Notes: generated by a model from the letters alone, not told the origin. DNA of 64,000 nucleotides from Sphagnum magellanicum (GCA_021904315.1 CM038908.1:27796501-27860500); one strand, 5' to 3'. Positions 11,148-23,748 are shown, numbered from the stretch's first letter. Program-made: numbers and translations.

Positions 11148-14100
11148 CACTCGGTTGCAGCAGCTCATTTGCAACAGTATGTAAGTTACAAAGGTTTCTA
11201 AATGCAAGAATGAATTCACTTTTGTTTTTGCTGGTAGATTGTAGCTAACTCGTGAGCTTTCTCCATCATCCCTTTTCTTTTTGTCTTTTCTGGTACTATG
11301 GCTTTCTTATGCATGTTTGACTCCCCTACTCATTTCACCAACCATATTCCTGTACATGTCAATGCAGTCTTGGAGAAAAGAAGACAATTAATTGCTTGGG
11401 CTGATACCAAGGACTGATAGCAGTAGCAATCAGAGCGCTGCTGTAATCAAGGATTTTGTGAAGCAAAGATACGAGATTAAATAATGACACAGAAGATCAA
11501 CTGAGCATCAGTTTGTCAGTTCGATATGAGGATGCGATTAGGGTTCTTTGCTTCATGCAGTCCTGGCAGATTGAGATAGAGAATTGTTGTTGGTGCATAG
11601 TTACCAACCAACTTTGGAGAATTGCCCTTCAGTACAAGCAATTATTGCTCAATTTTGAGGGTTGAATGCTAGATATCCATAGCTTTCCGTATGCAAAATT
11701 TGAAGTAGGAGAGGAGCATTCTCTAAAAAATTTCAAACTGTCTGTTTCTCTGAAAATGCTATATGGCACAGCATTTGAACAAATGTTGATAAAGCAATCC
11801 AGATGTTGGAACTACTGCATTCCTTCGGATTTGCACTTCTGCAGCTGAAATGGTAGAAAGACCAGTGCTTTTGTTTCAAATTTTCTATCATGGGTTCATG
11901 ATTTTGGTAGAGTTTGATAGCCAGTTTTTAAAGTAAAATTTAACTGTTTTGATAATTCTACAAACATGTCACCATTCATTGCTAAATCTTTCTTGGGATG
12001 CTTGCTACTAACTCAACATAATAGTATTTTTTTTCCCCTTATCAATCTAGTAAAAATAATTTCATTTTCCTCACAATCCTAACTAGTATGAATACCAAGG
12101 TCTTTTTGAGATGATTTATCAAGGGAATATAAGTATTTTTCTAATAAGAGAAATTTGAGTTGCATATAAATGTAAGGCAAAAATAAATTAATGATTCGCA
12201 ATAGAAAAATAAACTAAGATTGTTGGGAAACTAAATGTATCATGAGTTCTCCAAATTTACAAGCCAAGATCTTGCCAAAGTATGCTTCTAAAAACATGGG
12301 ATGAATCTCAATCCTTATCAAAACTTCACATTCCTCTAGTAATTCTAATTCATGAGTGAAAAGTTTTATAATAACTTTCTTTATGAACGGAAGGTAATTT
12401 GATCATTTGATCTACCATTTGAAGGCTAGTTCTTGTAAATCAAGGGCTTAGCAAGATTGAAATTTTTCTTAATTTTAAAATTTGAAAGCCTAGGTTACCT
12501 AAAAAGTACTTAAAAAGAAACCCATACTAAGGAATGTGTCTTCTCCCTCTTTGCACCATTTCAATGGCCAAATTTATTTTTTTATAAATATGTCCAAAGG
12601 TGTCACAATAACAATAACTTGAAGATTAACATGTTTTTACTAACTCATTGAAACTAAATGCACCAAACAAAAAAACCATTACCAAAAATTGTAACAACTT
12701 CAAGAACTTGTGTCATCTCTTCCATAGTTAAAATCTTTAAAACCTTTAACAAAAGTGGAATTAGAATTTTACCATCATATTTATCAATAATCTATTGTGT
12801 TTTCTCTTGGCCAACATATTTACTTAAACATTGAAACCATTTGAAACAAGGGCCCAATAATATAACTATCATGTTATGAGGAGCCTTGACATGATTGAAA
12901 CAAAATCAAAAGACGGAATCAAACCACCACAACATTATGCAACCATTTTTGGATAAAGAATTTAAAATTTTACTCTAAGTCAAGGTCATCACATTGTAAA
13001 GGTGGTGTAACAATTCTCCTTCACATGTACTCCCTTTGTAACTTCATAAAAATCTCCATCATTAGAGCCAAAATGTCAAACAACCAATAACTCAACATTT
13101 GGTTTTAAACACACTACTAAACCATTGAGTTCAAGCTTTATAGAATAGCCTTGGTCAAGCCAAGCCAATTGGAACATGCGCCTAGAGTTGTAATTATTGT
13201 CACCGATAACAAATTTTTATCATGTTTGTATATTTGAGCATTTCTTAAAACAAAACAACCTTGAAGTCAAAAACACTTTCATTGACGTTTTCAACTTCCA
13301 TGTAAAAAATTAAGTCCAATCGAGTCCAAACATAGTTGGAATAAGGTGACAAAGCACCCAAATTTTTTAATCCACCTCAAGAATGACATACTAGACTTAC
13401 CCATGTGCATCTTTTTTGTTGTTGACAACACTTCCTTCAATCAACTATGTTGTGGGGGTCCATTGCAATTGTTGCATCATGCATTGATTAACTTGTCACA
13501 CTTATATGCCCACCTTTATGCCCAACACAAACAAAGTTCAATGATTTAAACACGTTGTTGTATCCATGCTTACAATTTACTTTGACCCAACAACAAAGCC
13601 ACAAAGTATGCTTGCAAGAAAACATTCTAAATGAATTGCAAAGTTACACTTCACACATTTGAAATGCAAAGCAACAACATACTTGAACATTGAAGAAAAG
13701 ATACAAACATTACTTCCAAAAACAAATTGCTTCCACTCCTAAAACATGTGTGAAGCTTTTATGTGAATCTTCAAAGTCTTGTAAGGATAATGCCATCCAA
13801 AGATGGGGATATTGATAAGAAATGTGGTCTCCTAACAAAAAGAGAAGTTGGGTCAAGCAATAAGTAGCTTGGGTGATTCAAGACTTAAAAGATGGATGAT
13901 AAATTGTAATGGAATAGTTTTCTATTGCGTTTTAGTTCCCTACCTAACCATGGTGGTTAACTTAGTTGTTTTTTAAAACTATCTACTTGGTAATAACCCA
14001 CAAGCAAGTTGTTAGTAGGTAGGTAGTAAAAACAACCTTTACTTGTGTATAAAAAAACCATCTACCTACTTATTAGTTACCTATATTTTTTCACCTATCT

Positions 14101-14600
14101 ATATTATACCTACTTAAAACCTCTTTCTTACAAAATGGGTTACCAATGTGAAAGCGGATAAATAACTCAATCCAAGAGGTTCATCCACAACTGAGATATA
14201 TTGCCATAAAGCAAAATTTAAATATTTTTAAAATTGAAAAAAATTGTGAATTTGGAGGTTTTCAGTTGCCAGAAGTGAGGGGGAAAAAATAAAGTAAAAG
14301 TGAAAGCAAAAATGGCCAGATTCATTCATGTATGTGGTTTTTCATTGTGTGGCCAAAGATAAAGTAGTATTTATTTATTTATTGAAGATTTGTTCTTTTA
14401 TTTCTGGAATATAGCCAGATTTTGACTAAGTCTTCCTAGGGATGATTGCCACTTTTTCTCCATCTTCCAATGAATAATCGCCACTTTTTGGCTAAAAACA
14501 GTGAATTCCTAAAATAAAGGACACTGGGTAGAAAGATTATGGGTTGTAACTGTCCACCTGATAGCCTGTCAGAACGTGAAGATTCTCACTTTAGGGATGG
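11148..14600. other. Intergenic stretch, no gene seen
   Basis: The first few hundred bases are probably the 3' UTR of the XS/XH gene. The rest is AT-rich with frequent stops. I see no recognisable protein, RNA gene or clear tandem array. A short passage near 13980-14110 repeats 'ctacctact' and 'aaccatctacc' type phrases. Confidence 0.45.
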
Positions 14601-14640
14601 TTCTGAATTCCAGAATCTTCTTGGGACGGAGTCCAAGCCG

Positions 14641-14655
14641 CCCATAAAAAGGGAA
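14641..14655 (+). promoter_or_regulatory. TATA-like element before the kinase pseudogene
   Basis: CCCATAAAAAGGG lies about 540 bp before the first kinase-like codons, at the point where the DNA changes from AT-rich to balanced composition. It may be the relic core promoter of the kinase gene. Sequence match only. Confidence 0.35.
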
Positions 14656-15442
14656 GTTCTTTCTTCTTCACAGAAGTAGGCGAAGCTCGCAACTAGATCG
14701 GGAGTTTTGATGGCGATTCTGTGACTTCAATACACGTCCTGCGAGTGCGGACTGGAGCCCGAGGAGCTAGGAAGAAAGGCGGTTGTCACACTCATCTTTT
14801 GCATTTTGGTTCTCATGCCGTTGTTGCTTCTGAGCAGGCGGCTCTCCAACTGTTCACCACCTGCAACACCACCTAGGTTTAGGGTTTGGCGCTCGTTTGT
14901 TGCAACCTGGGTTGTATGGTACGTACCATTTGCAGCAGAGCTTCGCTCACAGTTAGGGTCTCTGTCTTTTCGCTAGAATCTGTTGTTTATTCAGAGTGGG
15001 AGAAAGGCGAGGATCAGGTCAAAATGGGTGCATAGAATATTGTGAGTGGTGGAAGGCTAGTCTGTGAATAATCTTTCTTCCTTTCTTCCTTGCTGAAAGA
15101 ATAATGACTCTTTCCGAGAGTCGGTTGGGGATGTGTAGACTCTGAACCGATAGCAGATCTTGAACATCGTTATCACACATTATGACGGATAATTTCCTCC
15201 AGCTCTCAGGGGATGTGGTGAATGCCTTGGTTCGAGTTGAGAACAACCAGCATGTGCATGTCGATGACATTCGGTGCGGGTTCTTGAAGAAGAAGCTTCA
15301 GAAGACAGAAGAACCTTCAGTCAGACAGTGGGGGACTTTTGGGAAGGTTCATGAGGTACAGCGGCTGGGTCAAACCTTTGAGCAAAAAGCTTTTTTCAGA
15401 TTGGCATCTGAAAGCTTTCTCCTTAGAAGCGAGCATTTTGAC

Positions 15443-15606
15443 GGGTCTCTCTCATCCCCACATTGTGCAAGGATTTGGTGTTACTACTAAGATCTATTCT
15501 TGTTTGATCATGGTGAAGGGTTTGAAGTTTAGAGCTTGTGCATGGACACAAACGGTTCTTAGTAATAACACCAAATACTTGCACAATGTGGGGATGAGAG
15601 AGACCT
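15443..15606. repeat. Inverted repeat within the kinase pseudogene (~50 bp arms)
   Basis: Arm 1 (15443-15492) and arm 2 (15557-15606) are reverse complements with about 47 of 50 positions paired and a 64 bp spacer. Both arms encode the kinase motif LSHPHIVQ, arm 1 on the + strand and arm 2 on the - strand. A transcript would fold into a strong hairpin. Arm 2 reads HIVQVFGV, closer to my memory of the family than HIVQGFGV in arm 1. It may therefore be a small inverted duplication or gene-conversion product from a better-preserved paralogue. Confidence 0.85.
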
Positions 15607-16749
15607 GCCAAGATGATACCATTGCTAATGTGATGTCTACATCTTCATTCCATCCTAGGGTGCAAATCTTTGAGCTTGGACTGTTGCACTGGACATCATG
15701 CTACAAGTCACTGAGGCCATGCACTATTTGCACCAGAAAAGGATAACACACAGGGACCTGAACAGTGCAAATATTCTAATTAATCCTGCACAAACTCCAG
15801 AGATGGCAAAAGCAGGTATGTGGACATCAAAGTGACAGATTTTGGTATATCAAAGATTATTAATATTATCGTTACCTGTTCCCTGCAGACAATAGCAGGG
15901 ACAATGTGATGCGATGGATGGCACCTGAGTTGTTTGAATCAGAGTAGAATTTCAGCACAAGAAAGTACCCATTCAAGTCAGATTTATATAGCTATGCCAT
16001 TGCATGCTTTGAAATCTTCATGAGGAGGCTGCCTTACAAAAAGTGTTGTCTTTCAGAATGAGAAGGTCATGGCAGGCTTGAGACCAACCCTGCCTGCTTC
16101 CCTGCCCAACTCTTTGTTGTCCCTGATCAATTGCTGCTGAGATGGTTATGTCCACAGCAGGCCATCTTTCTCAAGGCTTTGCACTGAGCGCAGGCATCTG
16201 GAAGGCATTCTCATGATGAGCAGTAAATACTCTCGTGAAGCAATGGAGTCACTTGATACTAGGTTCATGGGGCAGCAGCTGGGGAAAGGGTAGAATCTGG
16301 GACATTTCACAATAGTCATTATTTGCCTTGGTTTTACCCAATCAGGAAAAAGGCGTTTCTTCATTGGAGTGCCAGGAATGAGACGTGCATTTCATAAGTG
16401 GTAACTTCTTTTGGAGGGATGTCAGCCTTCAAATGCTACACAAGTATCATCTAAACCCTAAACTCAGTTATAACTTTGCCTATCATGATGTTGTTGGGGG
16501 AGTGGTCTGATTTTGTTCCATGTGTTGCATGCCATAACCAGCTGACACCATCTATGTTACAGAATATTGACTTTTTCTCATGGGCTTATGTGATTATCAG
16601 ATCATTTGGTATCTGTTCAAACTTTCACCACACTGCCATTTAGCATGGCTCCAGAGGATGCCAACATGGGCTATGAAACTTGTCATAATTGAGTGCAGGA
16701 TGTGCATAACTCAAAAAGGTGGATGGATGACCTTCAACAACAGGTATGG

Positions 16750-16875
16750 GAGAAAGATCAAACACTGCAGGATAAAGATCAAACATTGCAAGAGCAGGAT
16801 CAGAAGCTACAGGAGAAAGATCAAATGTTGCAAGAGCAAGATCAGAAGCTGTAGGAGAAAGATCAAATGATTCAA
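16750..16875 (+). repeat. Six 21 bp tandem units encoding a heptad repeat
   Basis: Six consecutive 21-nt units encode EKDQTLQ, DKDQTLQ, EQDQKLQ, EKDQMLQ, EQDQKL* and EKDQMIQ. The 21 bp period gives a perfect heptad and therefore a coiled coil at the C-terminus of the kinase-related reading frame. The fifth unit ends in TAG (16852-16854) where the others have CAG or CAA, a one-base nonsense change. Confidence 0.88.
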
Positions 16876-16911
16876 GAGCTTCATGCAAGGATTTTTGGAC
16901 CTGAGATGTGA

Positions 16912-18850
16912 TGTCTTATGTAACAATGAGATGATTAATTGCAATCTCTTTGGTGGTCATGAATCATTCACCATATGAATGCTAGCTTAAATTTGATAGA
17001 ATTTCTATTTTGCCCAATGATCTATGACTTCACAATAAGTGATGAATGGTGTTCACATGCCACTTACTTTCCCATCATTTATTGTGCAAAATGTAGGTAT
17101 CCAATTTGAGGTACATTCCCATATCTAGAGGGCATAGGACATCGAGTACAACTCCTTGGGAGTTATCATTTTATCCATTCTTGCAAAATGTAAATTAACA
17201 AGGCAAGAATTATGTCTGTGATCATAACCTTATGGATGTCTTTAAGAAAGTATAAAACTATGAGTAATTGTGACTAATCACCATGACTACCCCATTAACA
17301 TCATGAAGTCTTGACTTGATGGATGCTAATAAACACAATATATAAATGATCGCCCCAAAGTATTAGTGAATAATAACAAAAGTTTGTCCATTAAGAAGTT
17401 TGTATTACAATTTCCATAGGAAACTAGAAGACCCATTCATGATGTTGCCAAATGGTCCAATTGCCATCGGAATCTAGAGACTTGTTCATCAGGTTGGCAA
17501 ATATTCCAAAGACATTTCTAGATAATTATGATGTGATTAGTGATTACTCAAATGAAAGATGTTTACATACCCATTCAAGGTTTCAACATTGCAATTCATA
17601 TGAAGACTCATATACAAGCAATTTGATGTTAGTATGCTTGAAACTACGCCTACTGGATTAAGGATGGCTTTCATAAACTCATGCCCAAAAAATGATCAAT
17701 ATTCCAAGGGAGAGTGAAACAAACAAATTTGAAGAAAAAAGTGCAACAACATTATTTAAGTATAAACATATGTTCATGAAAGATATATTTTTAGATGTAA
17801 AATGATAAGTCCATTCCCAAAACTCAAGTCCATTTGTGCATATATCATACAGGCAGGAAGGGCCCAAGTTTATCTAGTTGAATCTCATTTAAACCCTTTT
17901 AATGATACAACAATCAATCAACGACATCATCTAGATTTTATAGTTTTGTTTGAATTTCATGGCTACAACATATTCATGACCTCTTCTAGAAGATGGATTT
18001 ATAATGGCAATTCATGTAACCATAATTAAATAAGATTTTGTGGTAAAAAAAACCATTTACTACAATATACTTTAACTCTAACTTGCAAGTGCGATAGATG
18101 AAGATGAAAGATGATAAGTAAAATGAGCTACATAAGAACACCATTTTGGCATGACTACCCTTTTCTTGCATTACAAATAAACCTTTAGCTAACCATCTCC
18201 CAATGCTCAAATTGCCCCTAAAATTTTGACAAACTTTTCAACTTACTTAAAACACAAGATTTTAAGCTACTTGGAGATGATACAATCATCTTAATATGTT
18301 AATGTATATAAATGACATGGAATTAGTAAATATTTTGACCAATTTCGAAACAGTTGATTGGTTAAATTAAAAACAATATTAATCTTTGGAGGCCATTGAT
18401 TATGTGAATAAAAGAGGGCAATTTGATTGAAACATCAAGGCAAAAGAAACATGTATTAGATGTGATGTGCAAAGCAAATTTTCTCTAATATCTCTCTTAC
18501 ACGTTAGTTGAACTCACATAATCAAAGACAATATATTTATCAATAAACCTTTAACATAAAAGGGACAACATTATGTACACATAGTGTTTCCCTTGAAAGC
18601 AAATCCCTATAGCATAGAAAGAAACTCTAAATACAAATAAAAACCCTATAAGGTATTCAAGTCTCAACATTAGATAGCTCTTCAAAAAAATATTGGAATG
18701 CAATTCACTTCTATCATGTGTTCAACAACATGTATTCTAAATCAACTCTTCATTCATTTTGAAAGATGTTAAGGTAAACTTTCATCAAATAGGGTGTCAA
18801 GAATCTTAACCTTAAGAAAACCCTATAACATTATTAACAATCACATATAG
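16912..18850. other. Intergenic stretch, no gene seen
   Basis: AT-rich sequence with stops in all frames. No protein family, RNA gene or clear element was recognised. Confidence 0.45.
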
Positions 18851-18870
18851 TGTTTGCTCCAAATTTTGAC

Positions 18871-18962
18871 AAAGAAAAAGAGGAAAGATCGCGTATTAGG
18901 GAAAAGAAAGACAAAGAAAAGGGAAAAAGATCGCGTATTATGGAAAAGAAAGACAAAGAAAA
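18871..18962. repeat. Two-copy 42 bp tandem repeat upstream of the reticulon gene
   Basis: GATCGCGTATTA followed by an AAAGAAAGACAAAGAAAA tract occurs at 18887 and again 42 bp later at 18929. It is purine-rich and marks the border between AT-rich DNA and the CpG-rich 5' region of the reticulon gene. Confidence 0.7.
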
Positions 18963-18984
18963 AATAAATAAGGACTGTTTTCAG

Positions 18985-19400
18985 GACCTCGATATTAGCG
19001 CCCAACGACATCCCCTATTGATTGACACGTCCCTCTCCACGTCCAAACGGTACCGCACGTCACTCGCCGGCCGTTCCGCATCCGAGATACCCGCCCGCCC
19101 CGCCCGGGCCCGGGTCCCACCTTGTCACAACTACCCAACTCAGTTCCCAGGACGTCCCCACAAGAAAAAGAAGTTCTCAATACACGTTCTCACGTTCACA
19201 GAAATATCCCTAATTCATTAGAACTAGCTGATTGCCGCGCTCTCACGTTCAAATCCCGTTCGAGAAAAACAAAGGGCGGCGCGGGAGGGGTGGGGAGCGT
19301 TGCTGCCACTTGTGTGGTGTGCTTGGGTAGCGCGAGAGCGTCTATTTGTGTGCAACGGGAAAGAGCTCTCTAGCGCGATGGTTGCCTGTTTTTGCGGCTT
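18985..19400. other. CpG-rich island at the 5' side of the reticulon gene
   Basis: This stretch contains runs such as CCGCCCGCCCCGCCCGGGCC (near 19090) and many CpG dinucleotides, in sharp contrast with the CpG-poor flanks. It probably marks the promoter and start of transcription of the reticulon gene. No clear TATA box was identified. Confidence 0.5.
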
Positions 19401-19557
19401 TGATTCTTTTTTCCATTCTTCGGAAATGCGCCTTGATTTGAGCTGCGCAATTGCTGCAATGCTCAGTTACCACGATGGTTTCCACGATGATGATTACGAT
19501 CACGATGCTGCGGTGCAGCACTCGCTGGCGCTGCTTTTTTCTATTAAATACGCCTAG
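19378..19557 (+). other. Possible upstream ORF (59 codons) in the reticulon leader
   Basis: ATG at 19378 to TAG at 19555 encodes a short peptide with a His/Asp-rich stretch (HDDDYDHD) but no known domain. A second, five-codon upstream ORF (MSSSF) lies at 19751-19768. If transcription starts near 19.3 kb, both would precede the main start at 19881 and could reduce its translation. Confidence 0.3.
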
Positions 19558-19568
19558 TGCTCGTGTCT

Positions 19569-19588
19569 CCTGCTGCTGCTGCTGCTGT
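19569..19588. repeat. CTG/GCT trinucleotide microsatellite
   Basis: A short run of about six CTG units lies in the presumed 5' leader of the reticulon gene. Likely length-variable; no function implied. Confidence 0.7.
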
Positions 19589-19880
19589 CTTCACAATTTG
19601 CCACCATAAGGTAATGTTATAGTTGTTGCTGCTGCTTCTGTTCTGTATAGCTTTGCCACAAGGGCGATGTAGAGGACTAGACAAACAGGACAATTAGTGA
19701 GAGACGTAAGAAGAAGAAAGAAGAACAAAGAAGAACAAGGTGAGGTTTGGATGTCTTCGAGTTTTTAGGGTTTGGTTTGGGTATTTGAACAAGGGGGCAG
19801 AGTTTTGTGATTCTTGTGGAGAGGGGTGGGGGGAGGTGGAGGAGGGGTTGGAGAACGAAAGGAGGAGTGTTGTGGTGGGA

Positions 19881-22800
19881 ATGGGGGACAATGGTAAGGT
19901 GGTGTCATTGGTGGGGAAGATTGAGCGAGAGGAATTGTTAGGGTTTAGTGCCGTTGATGATGTATCTATGATGGAGATCACTAATATCAGCGGGGCAGGT
20001 AACAAGGGACCACGGGGAGCATTGTTACGGAGCTTGGGGTTTATGTCACCAAGGAAAGTTCCTGCTGCAACTGCAGCTGCTATGGCTGATGATCCTGTGC
20101 CATTGTACAAAAGTGCTCGAGGGTTACAAGGGAATATGGTGAGCCTGATGAATGGGGTGGATGTGGAGATGAATGATGTGGGGGGCTACAGGGAGGTGGT
20201 GCCTGTCTTGCGATCAAAATCTTGTAGCAAGAGCAGGAGCCATAAAGAATTGAGAGAAGAGCTGTTGGGCATAAGCAGGCCATCTGTTGGCAACAGGGAA
20301 CTGCACAGTGACAGTGTAGTGAGACGGTCACCTCGAACAAAATTGAATGAGGCAGGGAGTGCCCCTGGGCAGGGAGTAAGAATCATTCGTCAACCTGCAA
20401 AGAGTCCCATGATGGAGGTGTTACAATCAGCAGATGAAAGTCTCTCACATATTGAAGAGGTTTCTGGTAAAATGACACAAAGCCCTTTGAGATCAAGAGT
20501 TGAAGCTATGGAGTCAATGAGTAAAAGTTTGAGGCCCAGTGAAAGAACCTATCATAGAAAGCTGAGAAGTCCTCATGCATCCATGGAAGGCACAGCTGAG
20601 CTATACAATGGAGAAGAGATTTCTGTAGTGGTGCAGCGAAAGGGTCGGCCTCGCCAGCACAAGCGCAAGTTGTCTGAGTCCAATCCCATTCTACCTCCAC
20701 TTCAGCCCATTGAAGCAGGCTCAAGACCAGCCCAAGGTGATTCATAATATGAGTACTGATGGTTGTTTTGTGCCAGATACAAGTCTTTAAGCTTTGAGTT
20801 CTATGAGTGCTTGGTAGGTTGCAGTGGTGGCAGTTTTGAAGGCATGACTGGAATACAGGACCATGTAGTACATCAAAACTGACAGCAGCCATGGTTCTTT
20901 GCATTGACATGCTTTGTGTGAGATACATTTCCAGAATGGAAGACAAAGTACCAGCCTAACAGAGAAGCCATATTTGATCATAGAAAGCTGCAAACTGAAG
21001 CTCTATATGCATGGATGGCAGTGTTGAACCTTAAGGTATAAGACATGTGGGAGGGTGGTCACCATGCTTGCTGGAGATTCGAGTTCAGGAACTTGAGTGT
21101 TTTCTGAAAGTATGTTGAATTGGATGACAGGAGAAAGCACATCAGAGGGTGGCTTGTGGCTCCATGCTATTGGTAAGCATCTCCTTGTATCTTCACATCT
21201 CCATTTCTGTTCAGCCCTTGTCAGACAAAGGCCATAGATGAAGGTGTACTGCTGCCTTTCTACTTGAATTCTCTCTTGATGGAGCCCAATGGTGTTTTGT
21301 GCAGAGGATCTGATTATGTGGAAAGATGTCCCACGCTCCTCACTCTTGTTTGGAGCAAGTTGTTTCTTCATCCTTTCAGCCTCTTTTGTGAAAGATATGA
21401 GCTGCGGGTGGGTAAAGAGTCAATAGCTGCAGGCCTTGTGATGCCTGGATGATGTGAAGGTTTAGTCTGAATTTCTGAGAGGATAGGTGTTCATTACCAG
21501 TGGTTGGCCATTTCATGCTTATGCAGTGTTCCTTTTGACATGGACAGAGGCAAGAGAGCAAAGTTGCCTGTCAAATGACATTGTGTTAAGAGAACACTTT
21601 CATGCTCTGTTAGCTGTGGAAGCAGGACGAGTCAAGCCCAGTATTGCACTAACTATATTAGAGGACTACCTTGGTAAATGGATGCAGGGTGCTCACATTA
21701 ACTGCGTACGTAGGTATGATCCGTTTAGCAGCTGTCTTCTTCCATCGTACTTTTTTGTCCAGGTATGATGCATCTCCAGAACTTACCATCTCTTTATTTT
21801 GGTTCTCTTCAGCAGAAACATGCACCTTCTCTATAAATATGCTTTTAAGAAAGGATATAAGGGCAACTAATTGACTTGTTGATCATCAATCAGTAATGAA
21901 TTCCAGAAATCCAGATTCAGAGAGATATGTTTCCTTGAGCTTTGACAGAATGGATGATGTGAATTTTAGTCTCACGTCTTGTGGTAGTCTGCACACTGGA
22001 CTTACAAGCATAACTCTGTTGCAGTTCATCAAGGCAATCTGCAGAATTGCAGCAACAAGTTACAGAAGAAGATATTTTGCGATGCATTCGTGTTGTCTTG
22101 CCTGTGATAAACCTGGCCTTCAACAAATCTGGAGAGGTGTTTTCAGGTGATCCTGCTACTACTTTAAAGGTCAGTTGTTCTCAGAGTTGCCTTATCCAAA
22201 TGTTGGATGGAAAGTAGTGAAACCTATCTATGTCTCTATCCATGTCTCCATACCATTGTGGTGAAACTTTTGCTTCATCTCTATAGAATGGCTTAACATT
22301 CTTGTGATCCTGTTATATTCATTGATGTGTGGTGTGGGTTATGTTGCAGGTGGCAGCAGTTCTGTGGTTGGTTGCAAGAATGGGCTATGCAATTTCTCTT
22401 TGGAGTTTCTTGCGCTTTGGTGTGTTCTGTATCTCTGTGAATCTTGCTCTGCAATTCATGCTATCATTTATTCCCACGTGTATATTGTATAGTAGCTTAA
22501 ATGGGTAATGTCAAGTTTGTGGTGCCAAGGATCTCCAATTCAAACACTAGCATTCTCCCAAATTGACTATCAACCCTCTACTTGTGGCTTTCATGATATC
22601 AATCTCTAATTGCAGTTATGGCATATGATCACAAGTGCTGGTGTTCCAAAAGATCAAAATGAGTGAGTGAGTACCTTAATAGGGGATAAGTCTAGGTTTG
22701 CTACTTCATGCCATTCCATAGAAAGATGCCTTTTTTTGATGGAGGTGTAGTGTGCAGGGTTCCTTGCACTCTTCATTGTTCCAAAGTTCTATGTCCTGTA

Positions 22801-23748
22801 CTCAAATCAGCTTTTTGACCATGGTAAGTATTCTTCCCAAGGTTTAAGTATTCCTCAATTCCAATGCAAAAGCTTTAGTTCAGGTTGCTCGGTGTACAGT
22901 GTATACCCTTGGAAAAGATGTGTTGAAAGTATCTGGGATTCTCATTTGGGCAACAAATGTTTGAAGCAGGAAGGGCACTGCTCCTTCGAGCATGGATGCT
23001 GTGGACTTCATGCTCCCACAAGAAAGCTGTAATTGCTGGGACCTGTCTCATGGCCTGGAATCTGTCCTCTGTATCTGCTCGTCTATTTGGTGGTAAGCTT
23101 GAGGCGCAACCTGGATTTCTTGTAATGATTCCATGTGCAGTACTGTGATTGAGTTGTGCAAATGTCATTCTTATTATCTCACAAGGTTTTCATTATCTCC
23201 CTGTCAGAAGAAAGAACTTGTCTCTCAACCTAGTGGTGTTCTCATTCTTGAATGTCAATTGAATTTCTTACATAAATTGTTGGATTTGGATGTGGAGCAG
23301 CATTTTGTATGATCGTTGCACTCAGGCTATACCAGCAGACTCACAATCCAAGTTTTGGAAGCACCAGTGTTAACGAGGATGCCAACATTGCTACTCTTGC
23401 ACTTATTTGCAACACAGTTACAGACCAGTTTACTAAGGACATTCAGGTCTGCTTGTAATCCTTATGGGTGATAGTTTTCCATTTCTTCTAAGTGGCTTCC
23501 TGCTCGCACCTTTTGAGCTATATTCTGTACTAGTCAGTACCATCATGCAATTCTCCAGTCTGATCTCTTAGTCATCAATATCTTTCTGCCATCCAGAGTT
23601 AGTACACACGGAATTTCTAATGCTTACTTTGTGCATGCAGGTTGCCCATGTGTCTCCTGATGTGGAACAAAGAAAAAATCCCCCATGTAAGGAGCTCCCA
23701 CTGAATTCTTTGATTCAGTCCATTGGCCGAGCTCAAAAGAGACCATAG
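19881..23748 (+). CDS. Reticulon-like protein with long N-terminal extension (RTNLB17/18/21 type)
   Basis: Endoplasmic reticulum membrane protein that shapes tubules by inserting two hydrophobic hairpins. Exons 19881-20736, 21305-21407, 21688-21762, 22025-22169, 22350-22419, 22758-22823, 22970-23092, 23301-23446 and 23641-23748 are all joined by GT-AG introns with matching phases, giving 563 residues plus stop. Start is the first in-frame ATG; the frame is also open upstream, but only from non-ATG codons. Residues 1-285 are hydrophilic, Ser/Arg-rich and probably disordered, with an AT-hook-like KGRPR patch near 254-258. The reticulon domain starts at ~286 (DLIMWKDVPRSSLLFG), with hydrophobic segments at ~296-313 and ~320-340, then TEEDILRCIRVVLPVINLAF, FIVPKFYVLY, SCSHKKAV and SVSARLFGAF. 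The tail, ~490-563, is hydrophilic. Long-N-terminus plant reticulons of this kind are known; the role of the extension is not. All family landmarks are present and no lesion was found. Confidence 0.93.

Larger units (their letters stand above)
15182..16911 (+). pseudogene. Serine/threonine protein kinase pseudogene with coiled-coil tail
   Basis: Kinase landmarks appear in order but in different frames. Gly-rich loop region WGTFGKVHEV (~15330); LSHPHIVQ of the N-lobe (~15450); YLHQKRITHRDLNSANIL catalytic loop (~15725-15775); VTDFGISK activation segment (~15832-15856); RWMAPEL (~15913-15933); PFKSDLYSYAIACFE (~15970-16014); LRPTLPAS and LINCC (~16080-16137). Lesions: frameshifts near 15424, 15813 and 15905; an inverted segment at 15557-15606; TAG at 15945; TGA at 16138 where this lineage has Trp; TAG at 16852. 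A heptad-repeat coiled coil follows and ends at TGA 16909-16911. The kinase type resembles tyrosine-kinase-like families expanded in non-flowering plants, from memory. Introns might explain one frameshift, but not all the lesions. Confidence 0.8.

Noticed and set aside
19245-19260. tRNA-like T-arm phrase GTTCAAATCC
   Set aside because: No matching acceptor, D-arm or anticodon arm can be built around it. A chance match.
19740-19880. Upstream extension of the reticulon reading frame
   Set aside because: The frame is open but has no ATG before 19881; the apparent start is GTG, which is not used normally in plant nuclear genes.
20080-20340. Reverse-strand open frames opposite reticulon exon 1
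   Set aside because: They are mirror frames of a well-supported coding exon with conserved splice phases.
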